This document shows positions 40,811 to 52,056 of a stretch of 64,000 nucleotides of DNA, one piece after another. Each line of letters starts with the position of its first letter. Position 1 is the stretch's first letter. The stretch is from positions 276,618 to 340,617 of the forward strand of contig JALPQD010000232.1 of the NCBI GenBank assembly GCA_023101885.1. Reading direction: 5' to 3'. The translations under genes and the position numbers were made by a program. This stretch comes from Typhlomys cinereus. Its lineage: Eukaryota; Chordata; Mammalia; Rodentia; Platacanthomyidae. The notes below the pieces were generated by a model, which ran no database searches, was not told where the DNA came from, and worked only from the letters and a program-made list of their open reading frames with translations.

Positions 40811-41420
40811 TGTTATGGTTGCATTTTGGTGTCAATTGACAGTTGTAGACTGTTTGGGGAGCAGCTGTGGAGGGTTAATGGTTGGAAGGGCCCCTGAACG
40901 AGTCTGCAGGTACTTAATTGATTGCTGTGGAAAACCCAGCCCATAGTGGGTGATACGTTCCAGTGGTGGACCAGATAATAGGGGTGCAAGGAGGAGGGAC
41001 TTGCTCCTCCCTTTTCTTGTGTCAACTTGCTGTGGAGTCCACTCTGCGAGCATCGTTCGCTTTTAGAGCATCGTGGCCTTCTTTGTGCTGCTGCTGCTGC
41101 CTTCATGCTTGGATGACTTGGAGCTTCAACCTTTCTGTGTTGCTGCTGCTCCCGCTGCCCTTGGAGCCTGGTCTCTAGGCCTTGATGCTGTTCTCTGTTC
41201 ATCGCTGACGTCAGAGCCCAGTGTCTTCAACCCTCCAGAGAAGTAAAGGCTTGAGATCTTCTTGGGATCTTTCGACTTTGTGGAACATTTCAGTCAAGAA
41301 TGAAACAGCTACGGGTGACTACTTTGAAGTTATTTTAATAACTTCAAAGTTATTTTAATAAACTTATTTTTATATATTACATTCTATAGATTATTTCTTC
41401 AGAGAATCCTAAATAGCTCA
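40811..41420 (+). mobile_element. Solo LTR, ERVL/MLT2-like, 610 bp, with 5-bp TSD
   Basis: Begins 'tgttatggttgcattttggt' followed by 'gtcaattgac', contains 'cccatagtgggtg', a TAATAAA-type signal at about 41354, and ends 'agagaatcctaaatagctca', matching the MLT2 plan. TSD 'ctcta' at 40806-40810 and 41421-41425. Confidence 0.8.
41321..41350. repeat. Perfect 14-bp inverted repeat with a 2-base loop
   Basis: 'actttgaagttatt', then TT, then its exact reverse complement. It lies inside the LTR just before its poly(A) signal, and part of it is directly repeated to 41362. Confidence 0.95.
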
Positions 41421-41425
41421 CTCTA

Positions 41426-44235
41426 TGAGTTATTAGCTTGATCTGGGACATACACAGACAATCAGGGTTATAATGTTAATCATTTCTTTATTACACCAGG
41501 TGACATTGGTCAAATAGGTCACCAAGCACTTTCAGACTCCACTTGTGTGCAAATGAGAGGCAAAAATATCACACATAGCGAATAGTTTCTTCACATGTAG
41601 CAGTGCATGTGAAGAACAGAAGCTTCCCAGACCTGGATTTTTCTAACCATTTGACAGATAAGAATTACATATACATGTGTATATATATAATGGAGTTATG
41701 GTGTGATGTATTGATACATGTATACATTGTGAAAACACCCAATCAATAATTCATTACTTTGAATATTTCTCATAACTTTGTTGTGAGACCATTTAAAAAT
41801 CCTCCTTTAATTATTTTAAAATGTGAAATTATTAACTATAGTCACTACACTATGCAATAGAATATCAAAATTTATTGCTTCTCTCTGACCAAAGCTTTGT
41901 ACCCATTGATCAAAGTTCTCCTTTTCTCTTTCTGCCTTACTTCTCAGCCTTTGGTAACCACCACATTCTCTATTTCTATGAGTTCCAGATCTCTGTTTCA
42001 AGAAGAATTATGAGACCATATATGTTTGACTCGGTTAGAAATTACTGAAATTGATTACTTATGTCTGCCTTGGGCAAAAAATGAGGAAAATGCCTATCCT
42101 TACCCAATGTATTTGTCAACTCTAGATTAGATGAGCTGAAAGATTTATTTCAGGCTAAACATCATTCTATTCCAGCCTACAATTTTATTTTGTACTTTGG
42201 GTTAGTCAGTAAAACTCTCCATACTTTATTTTTTCATGGTATATTAGATCATGGACATTTTAAAAGTAAAATTTATATAGTGCACTTAAAGGAAGAAAGT
42301 TCTGTTAACTAGCATTTTATGAAACAAATCAATTTATTTTATGGAATATTATGCAAGGTACCCTTCGAATAAATCTTTAAATTTTATTCTTCATCAAATT
42401 TAGTATATGTAATGAATCCTTTCTCATAGATATATATCATGTGCATTTGAATAATCCAGGGTCCAATATTCAGGAAAAATGGCAAGCATCTCTCAATGTG
42501 TAGATTTCTTTGATCTGAGATAAGCTGTTGACGGTAACTATCATGAATAGAATTTCCTGATAGTTTTTAGAATACAGAATTTCATGAAAAGTTTTTTTCT
42601 TTTCTGTTTTAAAGTCATTACAGTCTGTGGTCCTTTGAATTCAACTCATTTGGGGAGAAAAACCTATTTTTCAATGAAGCTACAATCTTTTTGTTCTGAT
42701 ATAGTTCTCCAAACGCTGTTCTCAGATAAACAATATCTTTGACTGCCTTTGCATTTGACACTTTTAATAGTTCAGAACCAGTGACTTGAACCCTTTTGAC
42801 ATTTTTCTCCCAGGTATGTGTCTGGTTTGCTCATGGAGCTTGGTTGGGCACATTAAAAAGTCAGTTATTAAAATGTGAAAATGGAAATAAAGGCTAATAT
42901 ATCATCTATGTCTTCTGGTTTTCCAAAACAAACATACTTTCAAAGTAAAGAAGTACATTACTTAACTTGGAGCAAGAGTGCACAAAACTAACACAAGAAC
43001 AATAATTCAAATTCTGAGTACAAGGTATGGTTTCTTCCTTGGTCATTTCAGCTGTTATCAACTGTTGTCAGTTGAGCTTTGATTTCCTTATAAAGACTGA
43101 CACTGTTTCTAGAGGAAGAAGTTCTATAGAGGGGCAGTGGGGGCTAAAGCTGAATACTTTCCAGTTCACTCTGTTTTTTCCACATCAGATTCTGGTATTA
43201 AAAATAAGATATGGGGAAGATGTCAAAGTGGGAAGAACTTAGGTTCATCTAAAAACCATTTGAAAAATATAATAGTTTCTCTTAATTATTCTGGCTGGGA
43301 TTTTATGTATTCCTCTACCTTATGATTGTTAGGGGAGAATAGTGCCTAGTAGTTCTCCAACATCCTCTTCTGAATGGAGAATTGCCATTGCCTCACCTCC
43401 TTCAAGGTAAAACAACAAAACTTCTAAACTATTTCGTATTTTGGTCCAGGCACCCGACGATGCCCTGCCAATCACTTTACTTACCAGAGACCTGCATTTT
43501 TTGGTTTTAGGGAGGGGCTGTATGTACATTTTGAGGTGATACTATAGGCATCCAGTTTTGAAAGATAACAGGGGCTGCAAAGTTTGGGTATTGGGCAGAA
43601 GTGGCAGGACGGTGGCTGAGACCTGCTGGCTATGCAACCAGAGTGCATCCGCTTGGCATCGGATGACCTTTGAGATGCTTTCTCCCTCAGGTAAGCTTGG
43701 AGACGATTTGAGTATTGCGTATAGGGGCTTGAGAAACCTTGCTTTGCAGATATCCAGCAATTCTATAAGTGAAACAATATTCTGTCAGTGAACACTTCCA
43801 TGAGAAAGGGGTTGATTCAGTTCCTTGGAACTAAGAACCTTCAAAATTATTTTTTGCTTGGAACAAGAACCTTCAAAAAATTTTTTTTGCTTGGAAACTG
43901 CAGTAATCAATAGAAAGATTTAGAAAAGGATGACATGATTTTATTTATCTCTAGACTCTAAAAAGGGCTAATTTGTAGGAGAGAGTAGAAAGGTAGTTAT
44001 GAAGGTTGGTGGGGTAAGGAATGGGAAGTTGTGTCATTCAAAGGACACTATTTTAGCTATCAGTTTAGGTGTCCAACATAAGGAAAAGGTTTTATATATG
44101 TAATATATATATATGCATATATAGTATTGGATTCAACAGAATTTTTTCTATGTTAAAGAACAAAGAAGTCATGCCACTTGCAGGAAAATGAATGCAACTG
44201 GAGATAATCATGTTAAGTGTATTGAGTGTGAAAAA
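41426..44235. other. 2.8 kb spacer
   Basis: AT-rich with no gene. A ~32-bp direct duplication lies at about 43833-43897 ('aagaaccttcaaaa' and 'tttttgcttggaa' occur twice). Confidence 0.45.
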
Positions 44236-44246
44236 CACAAATGTTG

Positions 44247-44525
44247 GGCTGGAGAGATGGCTCAGGGGTTAAGACTCTCCCTTAAAAGCAGAAGGTCCTG
44301 AGTTCGGATCCCAGGTCCCATGGAAACAGGGCAGCCTGCATTTCTGATCCTGGTGGATGGAGCCTGGGAAATCATAGAACAAAGCAAGAAGGAGGTAGAA
44401 ACATTTCAGGATGATTCTCGAAGTTTCCCTTGGTCTTCCACAAGTACACACATGAACACACACACACACACGCACACGCACACGCACACGCACACGCACA
44501 CGCACATGCACACAAAATAAAAAAT
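44247..44525 (+). mobile_element. B2-like SINE, 'B' type, with TSD
   Basis: Head 'ggctggagagatggctcagg', B-type 3' half ('aggatgattctcgaagtttc'), then a CACG-rich array at 44460-44505. TSD 'cacaaatgttg' at 44236-44246 and 44526-44536. Confidence 0.88.
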
Positions 44526-44805
44526 CACAAATGTTGTATATTTTATTTCACTTGTGGCTCCTAGATTTTATATATAGCCACATAAAACTAATTTATAAAA
44601 TGAAAGTAGAAGTGAAATTGTCTACAAAAACCAAAAGGAGAAATAGGAGTGGGAAAGAGAGAGTAGGGGGGATATGCTCATATACAAAATATACCTGCAA
44701 AATTTTGAAATGCACATAAATAAATTTTAAAGTTTTGGTTATATAGGATAAAAAACATAATAGAGAGCTAATGTATATCATAGTGACTCTGGCTAATAAT
44801 GCTAT

Positions 44806-44840
44806 TTTTAAAGAATATTACATCTTTTATTTATTTGCTT

Positions 44841-44885
<45 letters not shown>

Positions 44886-45099
44886 CAGAGGGCACTGTGT
44901 GATCCTGTGGAGGCCCAAGGGTGACTTCAGGAATTATACTGGATTACTTCTGCCTCCTTTTTGCTTATCTCTGGGATTTCCCAGGCTCCGCCCACCAGGG
45001 CTGGGAGTGCAGGCCACCGCCATTTCAGCCTGGCGTTACTATGTGGTATCTGGGATCCAAAGTCAGGACCTTCTGCTTGCAAGGCCATTTCTCCAGCCC
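44806..45099 (-). mobile_element. B2-like SINE, 'B' type
   Basis: Head complement 'catttctccagccc' at 45099, GT array at 44846-44882, 'gagggcactgtgtgatcctg' within. Weak TSD 'aatgctat' at 44798-44805 and 45100-45107. Inverted relative to 44247-44525. Confidence 0.85.
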
Positions 45100-45107
45100 A
45101 ATGCTAT

Positions 45108-48100
45108 GTTTTCTGAATGTAAAAATTTGCTAAAAGAATACATCCTAAGTATTACACATGCACAAAATAAAAGAAAGAAAAATGGGAAAACCATAAGTAG
45201 ACTACACTTGAATTTTCCTGTCTGACCAGGAAATTTAACATACATTTATTGAGTACCTATCACATATAACCATCTGCTAGTATTGAAAGGAGATGGTGAC
45301 AGTAGAATATGAAGATTAGTAAGCCTCATTTTATGTATCTACCTTAAAAATAATTTTGCATAGAATTTTTCAGTGATTCTCTAATTACTCTAGCAACTTG
45401 CAGTTGATTTTAAAATGTCATTTCCTGTCTTTTCAGACATGCTTTTACTTCTTAAAAATTTGAATTTGTGCATTTGAAATTTTTTTCTTAAATATCCACC
45501 AAAAGATCACAAATAGACAAAATATGCAGAATAGTATTCAACCTTTGAACATTGAAGGACAGTCCTGAAATCTGCTTCAAACATTGATGAACCTTGAGAA
45601 CATTGATCTAAAGTCATTAAACCAGACATAAAGAACAGGTATTTATGCCAGTTGCATGCAATACGTAGGGTACTGAAATTTATGCAGACAGAAAGTAGAA
45701 TGGTGTCTGCCAGAAGGTAGGGAAGGGGAGATGCTGAGTCTGGAAGGCTCTTTTCAGTCTAGAAATGGATAATGATGTTTGTTGTTCACCATGTGAATGG
45801 AATTACCCATAGAATACAGTTAAGATGGTAGCTTTTATATTATGTATTGTTGATCACAATTAATATGCCTTTAAGTTCAAGACAATACATGCCACTATGA
45901 AGAGAGCCAGGAAACCAATTTCATGCAATCACTAAGAAAATTCTACCTGTGAGACTACAGTAATGTAGGCCAAAGAGCATAGGTCTAGGGGCGGGGAGCT
46001 ATTGAGATAGCCCTTGAACTTTACTTAACCTGATCAAAGCTTAATTTCTTCATCTATCAAATGGATTGGTAGGGGAAGGACATTTCAATTCTACATTCTC
46101 TAAGTTCCATTTAACTTTTGATTTAAAAACAGGTTCCTCCTCGACTTTAAACATTCAACTTCTCTGCTGATGAGTAATAGATTTTCAGGATATTATACTT
46201 GTCTTCCGGAGAAATGGTTTCTTTCACTAAGTTCTCACAGAGCAAACGTGTGCACCAACAATGCAGGCTTTTGAGAATGTGGCCTATTTGCTGTACTCAT
46301 GATCCATCACGTCCTAGAACTGTCTGCAACGTAGAAATTCAGTTCCCATGCAGATGCAGAAATGCACTTCTCCAATAATCCGATAAAACGAAGGTAGAAA
46401 AACTGGTCACTATATATTTTAAATCCTGTAGTATCAATGAATGCAAAGCCAGGATTCATTTTTAGAAAGTGAGTTTAGAAGGTTAGATTTTCTCATCTGG
46501 TGCTTAAATCTTAATAATAATGTACACATCATCATTTCTATCTCCGGTCACGCATTCATGTTCTTGACACGAATGACTGTTGAAAGGGTATTGCTTTCTT
46601 CAGTGGACCAAATTACTTAACTCAGAATTGGTAGTTGGGAACTCTCAGCAGGTCTATGCATAGAGAGGTTTTTCCAGGCTGGTCTCAAAGCAAGCACCTC
46701 TGGGAAGCAGTGGTCTAGGACTCTCTCAACTCTAGAAGGCTGTCTAAGGAAATGCTTATTGTTCTTCAAAAATGACACCAGAAGGAAACATAAACAGACT
46801 CAAAAGAAACAAGGAACTGCAGACTGAATAAAGGGCTCATGAACACCCCTTTTCCAAGGAACGGGCCGTCTGAGAGGTGAGGAGCTGAAGTGTAGGACAG
46901 GTCAGTTCTGGGTGAGATGGATTCACTTTTGTGCCCCACCCGAGGCAGCCAACTGTTATCATAGATCATCCACTAGAGGGTGACAATCACATAGGCTTCA
47001 GGGTGGACGGTGGTTCACATTGATACCTATGCACATTCCAAGGTCTTGAGCTGTTTCTAGAAAGCACATCAGCTTAAGTAGATGGGCTTTCACTTCTGAA
47101 GTCTTCCATGCAGAGAAGCCGGGGCAGCTATAAAGCTTTTCAACACTTACTGGTTGAGTTGCACCTCTTTCAGATTTAGCTAAGAAAAATTTATATACAT
47201 TTATAAGCTATATCACTTTATAAATATAAAAATAATATGTACATAGATAGAGATATATTTTTCAAGCAGAAGGAATTCCTCTCCCCTCTGTTTATATGGT
47301 TTGGTGGTGGCACTGGTGAATCTAATCATTGGGAAAATAACTGGTTGATATGATCTTTTCTTGATATCGTTGTGGATCTTTGGGAAATTTGTTGGAAGAA
47401 GTTCCAGAGAAGACTTGGTTTTTCCAGTAAAATATAGGGTATATATTATAAACATTATAGCAATTTTATAGTAAAATAGATAGGAGAAATATGAAACGTT
47501 TAATTGAAGGTTTCGCATCTTCCTAGGGTAGTTAATGCTGGTACTGCTTTAGCATGCAGCCTAAAATGCATGAAAAATGTCAGAGAGTGAACCTTGGTTG
47601 GGATGTGGTATTGAATCTTGGATGACTGGCATGAGAAATACCAACTCTTTAATGAACACCTAGGCAATTGGCTCAAGCTCAAGCATACCAGAGTAGCTTT
47701 TAAAAACTGTGGGGGGCAGTCATCTAAGCAGCCTTTCTTAGTGCTCTGGGTCTTTTCCTTAACATTCCACGAATGTTTCAACTTCAGGACAAGATCTTGG
47801 GAAACCCAGAGTTTTCATTTCATATGTATTTAAACTTTTTGTGTACTACTTAGACAAACACACTGAGTACTGTACAGTCACTTGTGGAATATGAGTTCCT
47901 GTGTTATCTGTGTCAAGAACTCTTCCTGGTCCCTCACTCTGAGCTATCTACATAGTAAGTCTTTAATATTCATGTGATATATAATTCACAGTTGTCATAT
48001 GAGTATTAAAATTGTAAACAAGATAATCCATTGTTGTTTGAGTGACATATCTATGATGCTTCCTGATACTTCTTTAAGTTTCAACACAGAAACCAGATAT

Positions 48101-49157
48101 GATATAAGTGTCCAGATTTCCTTCAGGCAACTTTGGCTGATCACCTATGCATGTTTTGTTGCTGCTCCTCTTTGGCTTTGTGTTTAGCATTTGCAACAGC
48201 CAATGTTTATGAAAGAGTAAAGCTTTGAGAGGCCTAGCAGACCTGGGCTCAGTGAATTTATACTGCTGGGTTTTAGGAGCACAAATAAATGCACAGTGCC
48301 AGTACAAAACAGATAAGCAAAATTTCACCAATTATGTGACTACTTGCATCATTATTAATTATAAAAATCAGATACACTGGAAGCTAGATGGTATAGGGAT
48401 GAAGTGGTTGGGTGAGTATAATACATTTTGGAACTTGGCCACTGAAGATCGAACAACAATGAAGTTCCTCTCTTTATGAGCACCCCAGTTGCTCCCCACC
48501 GTCATGAAGACAGGAACAGTGTAGCTATCAAGAGACTATTTTGCTGTCTTGTAAGAAGATAACTATATTCTGCTGATGTTGCTGGAGATGCCAACTTCAA
48601 CATCCACATCCACTAAAATTTGTAGTCTGTAACTCCCACTCTTAGCAATGACCAATCTTACTTTCTGACTTTCATTTCTTCCCACAGCTTTCTTTTTATG
48701 TATTCCCACACCAGAATTCCTTAAAGAACTTCATAGACTTGGGCTTACAACGGAAGTTTCAAAGGATATCTAATGAATGCATGAAAAAAACCAAGGCAGA
48801 AAAACATAGACACTGAATATCAAGAATGCTGGCTGGAGGATTTGCACCGTATTGGGACAGACCGTGGGGTTGTCTCTTATTCTTAGGCCTGATGGATGGA
48901 ACATTTGTCACCAGGGCTTGGTACTGTCTAGCACGTAAAGATAGGCCGGATTTTTCCTAGCGGGCTCCAGACCATTCTGTTCTCACTTCCTTTCTTCGGG
49001 GCTTGGCTGGATGATAAGTTACAAGCGACTTATCAAGCGTCCACATTTAAAGAGTAGACGGCTCCATAAATACCTACTTGGCCTCATTAAAAAGCTACAG
49101 TGATTAAAGAGAATGATTAGTGTGGTGCCAGAGGGGAAGAAGAAAATCCAACATCGG
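45108..49157. other. 4 kb without recognised repeats or genes
   Basis: Low repeat content compared with the rest of the window. No exon, promoter or RNA gene can be supported. The stretch next to the CpG-rich block (about 49000-49157) has mixed AT-rich and GC-rich words. Confidence 0.45.
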
Positions 49158-49189
49158 CCTCCTCCTCCTCCTCCTCCTCCTCCTCCTCC
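49158..49189 (+). repeat. (CCT)n trinucleotide run
   Basis: Ten CCT units at the left edge of the CpG-rich block. The G-rich strand could form quadruplexes. Poly-Pro/Leu/Gly open frames across it are artefacts of the repeat. Confidence 0.95.
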
Positions 49190-50480
49190 GCCAGGGCCCG
49201 ATCTTCTCGTTGAAGACCACTGGTGTCGCGGAAGAGGGCTGGGCTGCGCGCAGAAAGGGAACATCGGACTGTCACCGCAAGAGTTATGCAAAGTGCACGC
49301 GTTCTCAGACACGATTACCCTCTTGGCCTCCGCGCCTCCTCCTCAGCCTCCCTTTCCACTCCCTGCTGCCCCCCTGGAACCCAGAGCATAATTAAAACGG
49401 GGAGACCTAAAACCAGCATACAATGACCCTCAAATGACTGCTTAATTACAGCGAAATGAAAGTGGGGGGGGAACGGGGGGCTACAAATAACCAGTAACTG
49501 TCCCGGCTGTCACTGGAGAGGAGCCTGCGCATGAGTCATGAGTCGTGAATGAGCCCCCCAGTGTCCGGCGTCCAACCGGCCGCCCCCCTCTGGCCTGCCC
49601 CCCTCCCCTCTAGCGGGCTCATCCTGCTCCGGCCCGCCGAGCCCACCGGATCGGACCGAGGGTCGCGATTCCCAGGGCTCCGCAACAGCTCCCCCCCATC
49701 CCCGGGCCGGCCCCCGGTGGGTCGCGCGGTCGGGGTTGGGGGGCGTCTCCCAGGCTGCCCAGGAGACAGGCGGACCGAAGGCGCGCAGCCAGCGCGGCTG
49801 CAGATAAGTTAATGTACACAGAGAGGATGTAAATTACCACGACCCTCAGCAGCAGGACATTGGCCAGAGCCTGTCAGGCGCAGGACAAGCGTCGGCAGGC
49901 TGCGCTCGCTGACGTCCCGCCTGGGCTGGAGCCGCCAGGCGGCCTGGCCGGGGAGGACCCCTTGGAGCCAGGCTTGCCTCGAAAACAGCTGCGTGTCCCT
50001 GACACCTCCAAACTAATGCATTTTTAATCAGGGGAATTAGCTCTAGGCGGCCCATGTTTTTCCAAAGCCCCGAACTCCTGCAGCCACGTCCTCCTCCCCG
50101 CCCCCCGCCCGCGCCTCCCCCGGGATAAGGACCCCGGGCCATCCCATCCCGTTTCTTTATCCGGACGGCCAAGTCCCCGCTGCTGCCCCCAAGCACTGCA
50201 GACTGTACCACCTTTGAAGAACGCTCTCCCCACCCCCATCCTGCCTCGCAGCCCTCATCACCGAGGTTGCCCCATGATACTTTCGCCCCCACCCTTCCCT
50301 TTGTTTATACAGTGACTTCACAGTCCCTCGCTCTCCAAGACTCAGGGAAAACAGAGTTCAAAAAGGCAAACAGGAAAGCCCGCTGGTCCCGGCACTCCGC
50401 GAGGGTCAGTCAAGCCCGGGAATTGGGGCAAACCCGCAGGAGCACACTCGCGGGGCGATGCGCCTTGGTGGGTTCCAAAG
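49180..50480. promoter_or_regulatory. CpG-rich, repeat-poor block (candidate CpG island or enhancer)
   Basis: By eye CpG is far more frequent here than in the flanks, especially 49190-49330, 49555-49800 and 49890-50180. Interspersed AT-rich words ('aactaatgcatttttaatca' at about 50012) carry homeobox-type TAAT cores. There are also 'catgagtcatgagtc' (AP-1-like, about 49531), an octamer-like 'ttatgcaaag' (about 49282), and G-runs at 49464-49486. No SINE or L1 interrupts it. Such blocks usually mark a promoter or developmental regulatory element. No exon or transcription start can be assigned, so the linked gene is unknown. Confidence 0.6.
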
Positions 50481-51137
50481 ACCAGTCCTCCTAAAAAGGG
50501 TCTCCCAGGCTCCCCCAAGGTGGGAGAAAAATCTTTTGACTGTTCCAATAGTTGTGTAAGGAAAAGTAAAGAGAGGAAGCAGGTGAAATTTGTTCCAAGA
50601 ATATATTTTATTCAACTAGGTATGTCCAAAATCTGAAGATACGAAAGAGATATTTCACATTATTCTTTTCCACGCTATTTTGGAAACCCAATAAGCATGT
50701 TAACTCTTTCCACACATGTTAACTCAGATTCTCATATTTTTGGTTGAAAACACTTGGTCTGTGTTTTTATGAAAACTTTACGGTTGAGAAGCTTGATACC
50801 AACACTTCATTTTAAACATTTATTTTCCAGTAAGAAAATGTAGTGTGCTAATTCTTCCATGAATGAAAGTGAAATAAAATTGAATTGATACTAAATCAAA
50901 CTCCTTGGTTGCATATTTCAAGTTCTCAATTAGCTACATGGTGCTAGTGGCTACCACATTGCACAACACAGAGAGAGTTACGTAATTGCTCGAGTTTCAG
51001 CTCTTGTTATTATAAAGTTAGCATTGTAGTGTTTACTCTATGTATGAATTAAGTGATATATAGTGGAGTGATTGCTGTAATTTAAATCTTCAGTGTCCTT
51101 CAAAGATTCATGTGTCGAAGGTTTGGATCCCAACTTT
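50481..51137. other. AT-rich spacer
   Basis: No feature recognised. Confidence 0.45.
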
Positions 51138-51181
51138 ATCTATCTATCTGTCTGTCTGTCTGTCTACTTTTCTCTCTCTCC

Positions 51182-51215
<34 letters not shown>

Positions 51216-51230
51216 CTTTTCTCTCTCTCC
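51138..51230 (+). repeat. (TCTG)n array, internally duplicated
   Basis: Two TCTG blocks, each followed by 'tacttttctctctctcctg'; the whole unit is duplicated. Confidence 0.92.
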
Positions 51231-51324
51231 TGGCTGCCACAAGGTGAGCAGCTTTGCTCTGTGTCAACTTCTTTGCCATGAGGAGCTTCCTTTGTCATGT
51301 ACTCCTGTCATGTTGATGTCCTAC

Positions 51325-52051
51325 TGTTGGAGTTCGCCTGCATGGTTGCTGATAAATGACCATCAAATGGCTTAAGGGAGCAAGGGGTTTATTTTCTCTT
51401 ATGATTCCTGGTTGCATTTGTCCATCTTAGCAGGAGAGCTCACACTAGCACCAGGGCTGAAGGAACTGGTCACACCATCTCTATACAACAGCTGAGAGAG
51501 GGACAATCCTTACTTGCCAGACTAGCAGTCTGACCAAGTGTACACAAGGATACCCACTTTCTTTTTTTTTTTTTTTAATTTTAAAAAAAAAATTTTTATT
51601 CAATTGTGTGTGTGTGTGTGTATGTATGTGTGTATGCACGTCAGTGTGTATGTAGAACCACGGACGAATTCGGGAACCACCATGGACGCCTCCATTTCCT
51701 CCGTCCCGGGATTCACAGGCTCCGCCCTACCAGGACCAGAAGCACAGGCTGTCCCCGCTTCCACCTGGCATCTATACGTGGGATCTGGGATCTGAACTCA
51801 GGACCTTCCGCCTGCAAGGCAGAGGATTAACCCCTGAGCCACCTCTCCAGCCCGGATACCCACTTTCTTAACCAGCTGTCTGTATTTTATTCCAGGGCCT
51901 AATCCCACCCACCATGGGCTGCACCTTCCCTATCAGCTAGACAATCTCCTGCAAGTTTGTTCTGGGCTTAACTCAACCACTAATTCTCTACAAATGTGCC
52001 CAGAACGCAAACCTTCAACTGTCAAGGTGACGTCTGTGCCTAACTATAACA
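51325..52051 (-). mobile_element. Solo LTR, ERVL-like, interrupted by a SINE, with 5-bp TSD
   Basis: Same family as 25333-25752. TG at 52051 and CA at 51325 (minus strand); TSD 'cctac' at 51320-51324 and 52052-52056. Subtracting the inserted SINE and its TSD leaves about 421 bp, the length of the other copy. Confidence 0.88.
51564..51853 (-). mobile_element. B2-superfamily SINE, young 'A' type, inside the LTR
   Basis: Head complement at 51853, tail complement with T- and A-runs at 51564-51600. TSD 'ggatacccactttctt' at 51548-51563 and 51854-51869, 16 nt of LTR sequence. Confidence 0.94.
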
Positions 52052-52056
52052 CCTAC

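Noticed and set aside
40813..41202. 129-codon minus-strand frame
   Set aside because: Antisense to the ERVL-like LTR at 40811-41420; no retroviral protein motif.
49113..49391. Poly-Pro, poly-Leu and poly-Gly frames across the CCT run
   Set aside because: They are three readings of the same trinucleotide repeat, and all reading frames are open because the region is GC-rich.
49549..50292. Several 70-150 codon frames in the CpG-rich block
   Set aside because: They overlap on both strands without motifs; expected in GC-rich DNA with few stops.
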